Shown here one piece after another: positions 47,052-59,937 of a stretch of 64,000 bases of DNA (positions within the stretch are counted from its first letter, which is position 1; every line of letters starts with the position of its first letter). The DNA lies in NCBI GenBank assembly GCA_020226215.1, contig CM035234.1:16644713-16708712 (forward strand), given 5' to 3'. The stretch is from Sindora glabra. Lineage: Eukaryota; Streptophyta; Magnoliopsida; Fabales; Fabaceae. The notes beneath the pieces were generated by a model that saw only the letters and a list, made by a program, of their open reading frames with translations, was not told where the DNA came from and did no database searches. The position numbers and the translations under genes were made by a program.

Positions 47052-50000
47052 TCAAAATGGAGAGACCTGGTCACGTATATAAAAGAGGCCAGATCGGCCG
47101 CCATTTTGCAGCAATGCTAACCTTACAACACTTGCAGCACCTTCTTCCACAGTTAGATAGCCACTATTGTGATTTATATCTGTTTTGACAAAGCCAGGGC
47201 AGACACTGTTTATACAGAAGTTTGGGAACTTCCTGGCAAGAATTCTTGCGTAAGCATTCATGGCTGCTTTAGAAACTGCATTTGCAGAGAGGATTTTGAG
47301 CCACCCTTTGCTTTCTAATGAGCCTTCTTTGAAGTCTTTCAGAAACTCCTTTAGCACTTCATCAATTTTCTCTTCAGTGAGGTTTTCAGCATCACTTAAG
47401 ATTTCTTTGGCCCACTCATTTGATACGTTCTGAATTTCACATGAACAAGAAATGAAAACTCTGACAAATTAATTTTCACTGGATACAAATAATAGAATGA
47501 TTTTGGTGCCATGAGAGTAAATCGTGTCCCACTCCCACACTTACTCTTGCTCACATGCAAGTGGGGCCCAGAATAGTGTAACCCAGAATTCTGGGCCCCA
47601 CTTGCATAGATGTGAGTGAGGAGTGAGAATAAAGGAGTGGAAGTAGCATTATTGGTGTCATAATAGATTCGGAAAAGTTTCATGCTGGCTGGCAACTACC
47701 TAAAACAACCCTCCTCCTTTTTATCCAAGCCTCATACCAGTTGTGCAATGTTTTGGCATTAAAGTAGAACGGATGGAGTTTTTATGCAAATAATAGTGTG
47801 TACTTTCGAAAGAAGATGCTTTCTCTAGGGAAAAAGAAAACTTCTTAGGTTTTGCATCTCATCATGAAAGAAGACCACAAATATGTTCAGCAAAGATTGT
47901 TACTTGAGAAAAGTGATAGAATTGAGTCATTTGTATTGCAAAAAAAGAATAGTTTGGAAATGAGAAGCAGAACTCAATCTAAGTAGAATTCTTGTTTCAT
48001 ATTCAGACTCAGTTCAAATTCGACCAGCATTAATCTTAAGATTAGGCGCATGTTGCAGCCTGCATGATGGCCTGTTTAAATCCTTATAAATCTCATTTTC
48101 ACCTTTCACTTATGGGTTTTGCCTGTATTATTAAAAGAAAAATAGACTTCAAAATATATTTTACTCAGTTTGAGCTAGTTGCCACCCACATGCCTCAACC
48201 AAAATCTATATCACTTCCTGCCAAATAACAACAACAACAACAACAACACTAATATTTCGCACCTGCAATTTCCCCATGGAAGACGAAACATTTACAATTG
48301 TCGGTGAATCAGAGAGCTGGAGGAGGGGAAGAAGGGCTTCAACTGTTCTTTTGGTTCCATAATAGTTCACTTGCAAACATTCCTCACCTAACTCATATGT
48401 TTGAGTCATTGTCTTCTTTAGCTGGTTTCTCGTCACAGCCTGTAATGATAAAGAAGAAACACAAACTAACATTATATGAGAAGATAAGGATTATTCAAAC
48501 AACTTGTTGGCTGTCTTCGAAAATTATACTCTGGCATAGAGAACTGATCTGGAATTTCAGAGTAGTTAGCCATATTAGAATGGGTTACTGGGTTGCAATA
48601 TGTAGTGTTACTTTGTAATAGGTAGGAACAAGTTCTTATGTGAGAAAATATTTTGTTGGAGGTTATGACAAAGCTACCTCACTCCAATTACAGCATATAC
48701 AAGTTTCTCAAGAATAATCAACATCAGACACCTTTTTGATCTCCTTCTAATCTGAGTTTTATTTAGCAATTAATTAAGAGTAAATTACAATGATACACAC
48801 AAAACTTTTGACCATGTGAGACTCACCCCTGGGTTCTAAAAGTGTACGATGAGCCCTTAAACTTCACAAAATGGTGTAAATAACCTCCCAGACTATAGGC
48901 AATTAGAGTGTGCACCATTGAAGGTAGCTTTCATGTGCAATAGGGGATTAGTTGCACTATCTGTGAAGTTCGAGATAAATCACACACTTTTAAAATTCGG
49001 GGATTAAATTTCATATAATTTAAAAATCAAGCAACAGGACCATCAGAGGTCATTCTCAAGTGGCATTTGTCAAACTTGCCGCAGCTACAAAAGAAATTTT
49101 TGTGTGGACCAAGTTCACCATGGAACAAGTAGAGAGTTAGACATCCTGGGTCCATGGCGAACCTGATCCATGTGAACTACTCCAACTACAGGAAGAAACT
49201 CAGTATAGGAGACTCACCCCACCATTGGCATTTGATATGGCTTCCAATGTGTCAACATCAATTATGACTCCAGTTATTCCTGCATTGTTCACCTGCATTA
49301 TGTACAGCTCTAATATGTTCCTCCTTCATTTTGTTTGTATCAATGAAATATACTAATGAAAATCTGACAATCTACCGTATCCTAATTACTTGGAGATTTT
49401 GAAGTTTGCCTGTAAAGCTAGACAGTATCATGGGGCACAACATCCATCTCTAATATAACAGGCCACAGTGCAACATGGATGGAACATTAATTTCAAGCCC
49501 ATAAAGGGAGAAATTCTAAGATTTATGTCGTACGCTACATGGGAAAAAAAAAAAACAAAATTGACAGATTAATTAACCAATAGCGTTTCAGTGAGATTAC
49601 AAGTGTCAATTTGCAGTCATTTCATGTAGTACACCATGTGTACCTAAGAATTCTTCCATAAATGGCCAATTAAATGATGACTCCACATTCTGTCTTGAAC
49701 AGAAGTGTGCCAAAAACACCCTTATATGAACAGTTTTCAGGATAAAGAAAAAGATGCTAGAGCACTCTAATGGGATTAATAACCAGAATACATGTGCAAG
49801 TTGAACCACCAAGAAAAAAAAAAAAAAAGAAGCATGCATAATTGGAATATAGATTTTAAACTAGAAAAAAAAAAGCAATCTAAAACCAGGGATTAAAAGA
49901 TAAGCTTACAAGTGGACTAGAAAATTTTTTTACTTTGTCCATTTTTCTGAATTTTTGTAAATTTTCTAATAAAAATTGCCAAACCCTATTTGTTTCCAGA

Positions 50001-50398
50001 ATTACCAGAATGTCAAGCTTCCCAAACTGTGCTCGGATGAAATTTGCCAGAGAAGCAACACTAGTAGCATCAGCAACATCAAGCCGATGAAAATGCACAA
50101 GGTCTGAGAGACCTAAGCCTTTAAGTTTTTTTACAGCTTCAAGACCCCTATTATAATCTCTTGCAGTCAATACCACCTTAACCCCAGCTGAAGCCAACTG
50201 CCTCACTGTTTCCAATCCAATCCCCTTATTTGCCCCTGTCACTACTGCATACCTGACAATGTGAATCCAGGAAAAAAAAAATTAAATAAGAAATAGTAAG
50301 TAAGTATATGTGAGGGTCCAATATGTCTGGTTGGCGAAATTCGAAAATTGGAGGCACATAATAGGAGCAAATTGATACCTTTTTGTGGATTCCCTCAT
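47052..50398 (-). CDS. SDR gene C: salutaridine/menthone reductase-like, 298 aa, catalytic Tyr replaced by Asn
   Basis: Five exons join in frame: 50398-50379, 50252-50006, 49292-49218, 48439-48263 and 47429-47052, all introns GT-AG. The start is the ATG of MRESTKR, which splices in phase 2 to YAVVTGANKGIG; exon 1 is 20 nt as in genes B and D. The Rossmann loop is at residues 12-19, and VNNAG begins at 90. The active-site Asn139 and Ser167 are in place. At the YxxxK position the sequence is SANAVSKAAM, so the catalytic Tyr is Asn223 while Lys227 is kept. One TAT to AAT change would explain this. Everything else is intact and well conserved, so the gene may encode a cofactor-binding protein with lost or altered reductase activity. 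A sequencing error is also possible. A foldback MITE sits in intron 4. Confidence 0.88.
47513..47651. mobile_element. Foldback MITE in intron 4 of SDR gene C
   Basis: The arms (about 47526-47576 and 47589-47641) are inverted copies, including a perfect GCAAGTGGGGCCCAGAAT stem, so the whole element folds into one long hairpin. It is flanked by TTGGTGCCAT (47503-47512) and TTGGTGTCAT (47652-47661), a target duplication of 9-10 bp with one difference. That size suggests a Mutator-type origin. It is non-coding. Confidence 0.75.
48227..48248. repeat. (ACA)n microsatellite in intron 4 of SDR gene C
   Basis: About seven ACA units just inside the intron, near the donor end of exon 4. Confidence 0.9.
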
Positions 50399-51726
50399 TG
50401 ACTGATGAATTCTGGGAATTGAATTAGGAAAGAACAGTGTACACATGGCTTTAGCTCCTTATCCCTATCCCACTCCTTTTTCCCTCCTTTTCCCTCTTTT
50501 GTATGGCTACAATTGTTCTTAACAGTAGATAAGGAAGGGTAAGCAGTACACATGTTTGTAGGAAGCTTGGGAATTTCTTCTCGGTCAGCTTGGTGCACTT
50601 TGGAGCTGATTTTGGCACACGAAGCCCCACTGTGGCACAGTGATGTTCAGATATGCCAATCAATATGCAAACAAAAATACAAACTTAAATCTTATTAACT
50701 ATTTTCGTCATCAATTTAGTGATTGATTTTGTTTTGTCAAGAAGAAGGAAAATTAATGTCACAATCTCTGATTCCATTATCTACTTCATCCAAGGGAAAT
50801 TATAGGATAAAAAATGGAATTTTTTTGGACCTCAATCGCCACAGAAGGCAGAGAGCTCACTTGGCAACAGGTCTGTCTGCTGAACTTCAATACTGATTCT
50901 CAGGATCTTAGCCTTTACGTAAAAGTCAAAACTCAAACCCCACAATAAGAAAAACATGATGGGAGAGCCCAAGAAGGAATATGACAATGAACTGGAGGAC
51001 TAAAAAACAACAGTTTATGGAAAATATCTCCTGGGAAGCTCTTTAAGCTACATATTATTGGTGGAAAATGTTGTCCCATTCCTTGCAATAGCAAACATAA
51101 GATCAACATTAGCTTATGTACTTTTGCGGCTGAGGGACCGGCTCTGGCATGGACTGATATAAACAAGCGGTTTTGGAGTTTAGCGCTCTGGATTCTTTAT
51201 AACATAATAACCAAAGTTGACAACTTCTACAAATGAGAAAAATGCTACTCCCGCTTTCATTTATTTATGATTCTACTCATAATTACACACACAACAAAAT
51301 TCAAGTTAAACTGATTAAACTTTACCGTTCCACGTCTATAATTGTAAGGGTAGTTGTAAGCCAATAAAGCACAAGGAGCACTCTTCTGTTGGGAAAAGTT
51401 GAGCATAAGGCAGACTTTTCTTTTTTCTCTACTCCGTCACACTTAAGGTTAATTGGTATGTCACAATTGTCTTACTTTAATCCATAAAAATTTTAATATG
51501 AAACATCTTGTCATATCATAATCATAGTAGTTATATTATTGTTTAGCAGTCTTATTGTTCATTGATAACACATAATGGTCCACAATTCAAACCAGCAAGA
51601 CAACATCAAATAGTTTACAAGCTATGCAATTCTTCCTCAAAACATAGTATTAGATCATCCATCAATAGTCGTTATGCAGCAGTGCTAATCTCACAGGCTT
51701 GCGAGTCCGTGTCCATGCTTCATAAG
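50399..51726 (-). other. Intergenic region between SDR genes D and C; holds the promoter of C
   Basis: These 1.3 kb separate the stop of D from the start of C on the same strand. Short ORFs here (for example 50395-50598 and 50933-51166, minus) show no family resemblance. No clear TATA box or G-box could be assigned. The spacing suggests separate promoters. Confidence 0.5.
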
Positions 51727-54700
51727 TCAAAAAGAAGAGACTGCACTTTGGACATAGAAGAGACCAGAAGGACTACCTTTGGGAAGCAGGGCTAATCTCA
51801 CAGGACTTGCTGCACCTTCTTCAACCGGTAAGATGCCAGCATTGAAATTTATATCTGTCTTGACAAAACCTGGGCAAACACTGTTGATACAGAAGGTTGG
51901 GTACTTCTTGGCAAGAATTCTTGTGTAATAAGCATTCATAGCAGCTTTAGATACAGTATAGGCAGCCAGAAATTGAGGCCAGCCTTTGCTTTCTAACGAA
52001 GACTCTCTAAAGTCTTTGAGAAACTCCTTTACTACTTCGTCTATTCTTTCTTCAGTAAGATTCTCAGCATCACTTAAGATTCTTTTAGCCCATTCATTTG
52101 ATAGGTTCTGATTCAACAGAAGATAAAAATTAAGAACTAGGATAACTAATTGGTCATTGAACATATTAGAAAACTAAGAATATACAAGAATAAGTCTATG
52201 CGGAAAGTTTTGGGAGAGAGGATAGGAAAGGAACCCAAAGTATTGCTTCATTATTTCAATTTACAAGGCCACAGTTTTGTTCAAATATTCTCTGACAATG
52301 TGATGTTAAAAGTGATGGAGATCAGTTCCTTATCTCAACATGCTTATTTGTCACTAGAATTGGAAACATTTCATCACATTCCTTTTGTGAGCATGTATGC
52401 ACTGTGCAATGTAGTGGAATGATTGTTGGCAGAATAGTACCAGACAAGGCCAATGAATATGTGCAAGCAGTTTAAGTTAGACTGTGACAAGTGAGCAGTT
52501 GATTGAAGTAGCATATTCTGCTCCGAGAACATTATGGTTAACAAATATATGGAGGCCACAGCTCTAAATAATCAAGTGCTGAGGATGATAAAACCATATT
52601 CAGAGAATACAATAGTCATTTTTAACCAGCTACACAATTATATAAAATTTCAAGCATATTCAATTATCACCATTTTCAGTCAGATTTAAGGCAAAGATCC
52701 TAATTCCAAATGATGTTAAAATTAATTTCATACCTTTAACATGCCAAGGGAAGATGAAACATTCACAATCCTTGGCGAATCAGATAACTGAAGAAGGGGA
52801 AGAAGAGATTCAGCTGTTCTTTTGGAACCATAATAATTTATTTGCAAGCATTCTTCAGCTAACTCATAAGTTTGGGCAAATGTTCTATCCTGGTGCGTGT
52901 TTAATATCACCTGCATTGTAAGAAAACAGCTTACTAGTTGATTTGATAACCATTATAGGTACATCACAACCTCCAAAAAAGAAAAAGTGCCTTTATCAAC
53001 AATTTTTAAACTGACAAGTGGTATGCAAATCTGGCAATAACTAGACCAATTATAAGAGCAATTAATAAACATTTTTATGCTATAAAGTAAAGGGAAAACT
53101 GTAAAATTTGAATAAATTAGAGGGCATTATTTGGCATTAACATCCAATTTGACAGCTTTAAATATTAACATACTTAACAGAGTTCACACTAGGCTGACCA
53201 ACCCCACCAAGCAAAGTAAGTCCAGAAAAAAGCCCTCTTTCTCTGGAAAGAAAGAAAAGAATCAACCACCATATTATCATTAATTATGAAGCAGATAAAT
53301 CTTCCTGCTTTTTCAAGTTATTCCAACATTACATGCTGTGGAAGTAAAAGATAAGTTCACTCTGCCTTAAGATGAAGCAAGTTTTACACAAGCACTTTGC
53401 TACCAATATTGACAGAGACACCATATTATAATTAGGAGAAATGCTAAAAACACCTGACATGCACAGCTGAATCTAGGTCCGGAAAACTATCACAATTCCA
53501 TGATTAAAGCTTTAGGTAGAACCTATACAATGATAAATGTTGGGGTCTTGTAACCTCTCCTTATGCCTAGATACGTACCCCACCATATGCTGAAGCTTTT
53601 GCAGCATCAACATCAGTCGTGATTCCAGCAATTCCTGCATTGTTCACCTGCATTGTACAAACATCAGCTTGAGAACTCTCTAGAGTTAATTAAAAGGTTA
53701 TTCGAGTCTGCTTAAAATTAAAATGTGATACACAGCAAAGAAAATAAGTATAAATTCAAAAAATATAAATGCAATGATATAAAACAGCCAAAAAAAAAAA
53801 AGAAAGAGAAAAAGTTAAAGATCCAAAACATTCAAAATGAGGTGAGTTGCTGCTATTCAGGCAACTAAAAATATCAGCCTTCAACCTCTTCCTCGATTTT
53901 AAAAAATTACTAATATTTCAATCTCTCGAAAACTGTGGCAGCATTTTTTTGCTCCAATCAATCTATCCCCAAAAGGTAAACAGTAAATAGGACAGGGAAG
54001 GCCAAAAACTCCAAAGCAATAGAAGATGAGAACCCCCAATGCAGAGGCATATTCATTAAGTGACCAAAATACTATACTTGTTTCTTGAACATATTTCACT
54101 GACTGAAAAAACCCAGAAGAAAGGTATGAAGATAGCAAAATTATAAATGCTTGACTTTGTGTACTAAAGTGCACAGTTGACACAACCTAAACATGTGAAG
54201 CCTGTGAATAAATGATATCAGTTTAAATAAGATTTTGCCAAGCTTGCAGAAAGTGAAAATTGGTGGGGGGGAGGGGGTGGAATGAGTAAGCACATAGCAT
54301 TTGTCGTGAAGATAATGATGTCAAAATCTGATAACAGAGCAAATAGGACAACTCAAGAAATTACACTAATCGAACAATAGCAGACAAAGAATTATGCAAG
54401 CAGAAGCCACAAAGAACTAGACATAACAAGAACTGCGAAGCTAAGCATAATAAGTTTTAAACTAAAAAACAAGGAATTAAAAGAGTAATGCAAAAAGAGA
54501 TCAAAGAAATACATCTTGTCTGCAAGGACAGATCCAAGATGGCTAGAGCATATTTCTCTAGGGCAATGAAGTTACAGAGTGTGTATTTCTTGTTGATATA
54601 AGGGGTGTTTTCATGGGTTAGTTTTGGTACCAAAGGAGCCTGGGCCCCGCATGACTTAGTGTTCTCCTGGATCCATCCCTGCTTTTATAAACATTTGGTC

Positions 54701-55557
54701 ATCAAGCCAGTGTGAAGATGGATGGCCTGAAGTTACAAACTTTTTCCATTACAATCACTAGAGCATCTAGTTTTTCAAGCCACTAAAAACACATCACGTA
54801 TTGGGATACTAGTATCAGTGCTCCATACATATTCACAGTAAACTTTGTTTTGACCAATATGCCATTATTTGGAGCTCACATTACATTTTCATGAATCATA
54901 GATGAAAAATAGTTCAAATGTATATTGTTAAATGCAAGGAATTTGGAGGAAGAATACTCTCCCTTTTTTAAAGTCGAAGCTGTTTTTTCTCCCCACTATG
55001 GCTCCAAGTATCATTTTCTTTTTAAATCATTAAGTATAATTGTACATCACACTCTTTTGTTTATATTCAGAGAAAAATTTATCTTCCAATCAACACAAGG
55101 AACATAAGTGATGGCCTTAGACAGAAAAACTATCCAATTACAATCACTACGAGGAATATTGGAATCCCAAGTTACCAGAATATCAAGTTTGCCGAAGTTT
55201 GATTTAATGAAATGAGCGAGAGAAGCAACACTAGCAGAATCAGCTACATCTAGCCGTTGGAAAACCACAAGCTCGGACAGACCAGAGCTTTTAAGTCTTT
55301 CCAAAGCTTCAAGACCCCTTTTCTCATCTCTTGCTGTCAGCATCACCTTGATTCCAGATGAAGCCAACTGCCTGACTGTTTCTAATCCTATTCCTTTGTT
55401 TGCTCCCGTCACTACTGCATATCTGACACAGTAAATCAAAAGGAAAAAAAAAAAGGAATTTGGGAAAATTGAGGTCCAACGTTGGAATATGTAATTCAAA
55501 GAGTAAAAGAAAGTAAGGCCACCAAAGTCAGCAGCACCTGATAGTTGTTTCTGCCAT
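51727..55557 (-). CDS. SDR gene D: NADPH-dependent carbonyl reductase, salutaridine/menthone reductase-like, 297 aa
   Basis: Five exons join in frame: 55557-55538, 55422-55176, 53647-53579, 52910-52734 and 52107-51727, all introns GT-AG. The start is the ATG of MAETTIR, which splices in phase 2 to YAVVTGANKGIG. The Rossmann loop is at residues 12-19, TARDEKRG suits NADP(H), and VNNAG begins at 90. The tetrad is complete: Asn137, Ser165, Tyr221 and Lys225 (AAYTVSKAAM). One extra Tyr codon (NAYYTRIL) is present relative to B and C. The exon 1 donor is GTGCTG, weaker than GTATCA in B and C. Intron 2 is long (1.5 kb). Expected role: reduction of a ketone or aldehyde in specialised metabolism, cytosolic; substrate unknown. 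This is the most family-typical of the three copies. Confidence 0.9.
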
Positions 55558-56820
55558 CAATGAACAGTTGAGGACTTGGGTTCGAAGTCAACAGCGTAGT
55601 CAGGTTTCGGCTGGGCGCAATGCTTGTCCCGTCAGTTCGGCCATGCGGATAACCCAATTACGGTTTTGTTTCCCTCGTTTACCTATAAAACTAGGTGGCA
55701 CACTGGCAGGATGCATAAGTTATAAATTTACTTCACTTAAATTGGATATTTATTTATACAAATAAAATTTTAATATTTTTATTTAATAAAAATATTATAA
55801 AAATATTAAAATTTAATTTATTGAGATTGATTTCTTTTAAAAGTAGATATTCTTTACATGATAAAGGATCATAGTTTTTGAAGAAAAAAATTAAGAGACA
55901 TAATAGTTATAAATTTAAAATTTATTTTTTAGTTTATCACTATGTATTAAATTTTGAGTCTTTCATTTCTCAATTAAGAATTATGATATTGCACTTTACT
56001 TACTAAGGTACATTTTATACTTTTTATACTTTACAGAAATTAAATAATCCCAATCCTAATTTATGATGTTTATTATATAGTTATGTATTTAGTTTTTTAA
56101 ATAACAATTTTTAAATATATACATTATTTTCTACTAAATAAAAGTACACAAAATTAACTAAATTTTATTACCAAGTATAACATCCTTCATAGATTGTCTA
56201 CAATTTGAATTCATTTTTAAATGAAAAATATACAACCTTTAAAGAAAGTATAACAAAAAGTAAATAAAAACTAAACAATTGAAAACTCTTATAATTTATC
56301 TTATTCCTTACATATTATTTGTAAATCATACTTGTAGAAGAAATTAAATTAAAAAATGCTCCTTTCAACACATATAAAATGACAATACACAATATTGATG
56401 TATATATATAATGTTTTCTTATTTCATAAAAGATTATATATGATGAAAAATAGCTATAATTTTAAATCAAGTAAATCGTATTTAATAAATGCAACTGATC
56501 TTAAAAAACGGTTATTATAAAATTTTGATTAAAAATCATATTCAAACTCATTAAAATTTTCAAATATTTATTTCATGTTATAAATTGAGTATTTAAAAAA
56601 TTTTAAGTATAGGACTTGCTCATGTCTTATTGAATAACCATATAATATCACCAAATATGACTTATATTTATATTCAAATATAAGATTATTGTAAGTATAA
56701 TCTAAATATAAAAATGAAGTTATAGTGATGAATATAGGTATACTTAATCACCTATTTTTATTTCTAAGAGTGAACAATCTTAGTGATAAAATAAACTAAT
56801 AACAAAAAGGAAAAACATAT
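55558..56820. other. 5' flank of SDR gene D and AT-rich DNA
   Basis: The first 170 bases are gene-like in composition (several CG sites, 55580-55660) and probably hold the 5' UTR and promoter of D; no element is clear enough to name. From 55740 on it is AT-rich with no gene. Confidence 0.45.
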
Positions 56821-56829
56821 TTTAGTTGT

Positions 56830-59330
56830 CAAACACAAAGTAAAATTAATCCCAAGAGATTTCTTTTAAAACTTCTCTCAGAAGTTTTGGATGTGCACGT
56901 TAAAAAAATATTAGATTTGAAAGTTAATATTTAAAAAAACCAATAAAATAAAAACCTTATTCTCGACTAATTTAAAATAATTTTTAAAGACTAAAATTTA
57001 ACTTATTTTTAAAGATATATTAATTAAAAATAAGTTAATGAGCTATATATAGAACTTTGACAAATTTCAACCTAATTATAGTAAATTTAATATGAAATAT
57101 TATACTTAAAATTGATATGAAGAAAATATCTATAAATTTTAAATAAATAGATTTTATTTTATTTTTCAAATATTTATATTAAAAATTAAAAAACTAATTA
57201 ATTCAATTTATACTTTGTATAATAAAATTTTAACTTATTTAAAATAATTATAATAGAAATAAAATATATTACATTATATCTATACTATTTAGTATTATCT
57301 ATGTTTAAGGAGTAAACGAGAGGAGTGAACATGAAGAAGAAAAATATGTAAAAAAATAGATAAAAGAAAAAATTATACATGCACTATAAAATCTTGACAA
57401 AATTTTGATTAATGCATATTTAATTTTAAACGTATTCCTTGAAAATTAATTTAAAAAATATTGATAAATTTTAGGGTAAATAAATTTAATTTTAATTTTT
57501 AAATATTTTATTAAAAATAAAGTATGTAATTAATTCATTTAATTAATATATTTTTAAAATTTAAATTATTTAAAATATTTTTATAATAAAAATAAAATAT
57601 ATCACAATATATTTATATTATTTAGTTATAAGCTGTAAACTAGAAAAGTGAAAATATAAAAATAAATTTAATATGAAATATAGCACTTGAAATTCATATC
57701 ATACAAATATTGCTCATATTTAAATAAATAAATCTTATTCTAATTTTTATATTTTTTTAAAATAGAATACATATATAATACATTCAAACTGTGATTTTTA
57801 TATTGAAATTTGAAATATCAACTTCCTTGAAAATATATTTATATAAAAGTAAAAAATTATATATATATTTATATATACACACACTATTTAGCTATATAAT
57901 CAACTGAGCCATAAACAATTAGAGTGGAAATGTAAAAGAATAATATGCAATAGTGCATATATGAAAGAAAGGGAAATAGTGCACGCATAATAAAGTCTTG
58001 AAAAAATTTCAACTAATATATATTTAAGTTGAAATGCATTATTTAAAATGTGATATCAAGAAAATATTTTCAAAGTATAAATAAATTTAATTTTAATTTT
58101 AATTTTTAAATATTTTTATTTAAAATAAAATCAGTAATTAATTAATTAAATTAATATTTTTATATTAAATTTTAACTTATCTAAAAAAATGTTATATATT
58201 GTATTACGTTTATACTATTTAATAATATTAGTATTTAAAATATTTTTATAATAAAAATTAAATTTATTATTTTACGTATATACCTTTTAATAATTTTAGC
58301 ATTTAAGATATTAATAATAGAAGTGGATGCTTAGGAAGAATAACATACAACAAAATATATAAAAGGAAGAGAAATAAAATTTGAACTATAAAGTATTGAC
58401 AAAATCTTAATTGATGTGTATTTAATTTTTAATATATTGTTTTAAAATTTGAGTCACTCCAATGCTAATAAAATTTAAATAAATAATTTGATTTTAAATT
58501 TTTCTTATTCTTGCTGAAAATAAAATATTTAACCTATTCATTTAATTAGTACTTTATATAATAAATTTTAATGCATTTAAAATATTTTTGTAATAAAAAT
58601 AAAATATATTTTCTTACATTTATACTATTTAGCAATATAACTTATCAATAATAAAAATAGAAATAAAAAAGAAAATAATGTAATTGAGCTAATGAAAAAA
58701 TAGTGCATAAAATATAAATAAATAAAATTTTAAAATATAATATATATTTATATAATTCAATTCAATTTATTTTACTTTAAATAGTTTTAATAAATGATAA
58801 ATACGTTATACTACAATTATACTATCCAATAATATTAATATTTAAATTACAAATGTCATGAGTGAATAAAGTAAAATGAAAAAATCACACAATAAAGCAA
58901 ATAAAATAAAAAGAAACAATACATAAGTTATCAAACCTCTAAGAAATCTCAATCACTTGAAAATTGATATTATTGTTGAAGCTTAAATAAATAATTTTAG
59001 TTTAATTTTTATATTTTTTAAAATAAAATATAATTATTTAAGTTAATCAATACTTTATATATAAGGTTATAGCTTATCAAAAGTATTATATACTAAATAT
59101 AAAATATATCATATTATGTTTATAATATTTAGTGACATTAATGTTTGACTTGTAAATAATAAAAATGGATAGAAAGAATAAAAATGTTTAATAGAACAAA
59201 TAAAAAGAAGAGAAGCAAAACATAATTTATAAAATAATAAAAGTTAAAAATGAAGCTAATAAGAAAATCTAGTAAAGAAAAATAAAAGAAGAAAGAGCAA
59301 TGCAGTAAAAAGAAAGAAAATAACATGATT
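56830..59330. repeat. Degenerate tandem repeat array, unit about 335 bp
   Basis: A block such as AATAAAATATATTACATTAT, then TATACTATTTAGTAATATTA, then a GAAAATAGTGCA / AAGAGAAA stretch and TTGACAAAATTTTGATTAAT recurs. The TATACTATTTAG marker appears at about 57286, 57625, 57877, 58213, 58621, 58824 and 59123. Intervals of 339, 336-341 and some shorter ones point to a unit of about 335 bp with deletions. No coding frame is present. It may be a worn satellite or a transposon interior. Confidence 0.6.
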
Positions 59331-59937
59331 TAATAAATAAAATAAATATTATCTAAATAAATAAAAAATTTTAGTGCATAGTAATGAAATAAAAAATTAA
59401 CTTAGTAAAATATTTTTAGTAAAAGAAAAATTTATAATGTGATTAATAAATTATAAAAAATAACTATCATTTAGATATAAAATAAATTATACACTTAAAT
59501 TCATTAATGGTCAATTATTTTATCCAATGTAATAATTAAAAATGATTTTAATTACTAATTTTATTGATTTCTTTGAGAAATAAATAAATTGCTTATTATT
59601 TTTTAAATGTTTTGATATATCATTTACTACAATTAGTAACTAAATATTTTGAGTATTTTTCTATTTTATTTTTTTTATTTTTTATTTTAATGAATAAATA
59701 AATTATGTATTCAATTTTTTTTATTTTTCTTTCTTTTTTCCCTTTTCCTTCTTTTTCTTTTTCCCTCTTTTTTGGTTAACTTTAACGAAAAATTTAACAG
59801 AAAGACCAAAAGTTTTCAAATTTTAATTTTAAGGGATCAAAATAGTTTTTTATATTTAAGAGAGACCAAATGTGAATAAATTTTATATTAGGATGACTAA
59901 TGATGGATAATTGAAGGGTTTTGGGATTTCTTTTCAA

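Noticed and set aside
50395..50663. ORFs just upstream of SDR gene C
   Set aside because: They overlap the 5' flank in unrelated frames and do not splice into the conserved Rossmann exon.
55560..55660. tRNA-like GGTTCGAAGTC word upstream of SDR gene D
   Set aside because: No cloverleaf can be built around it and no A box lies at the right distance.
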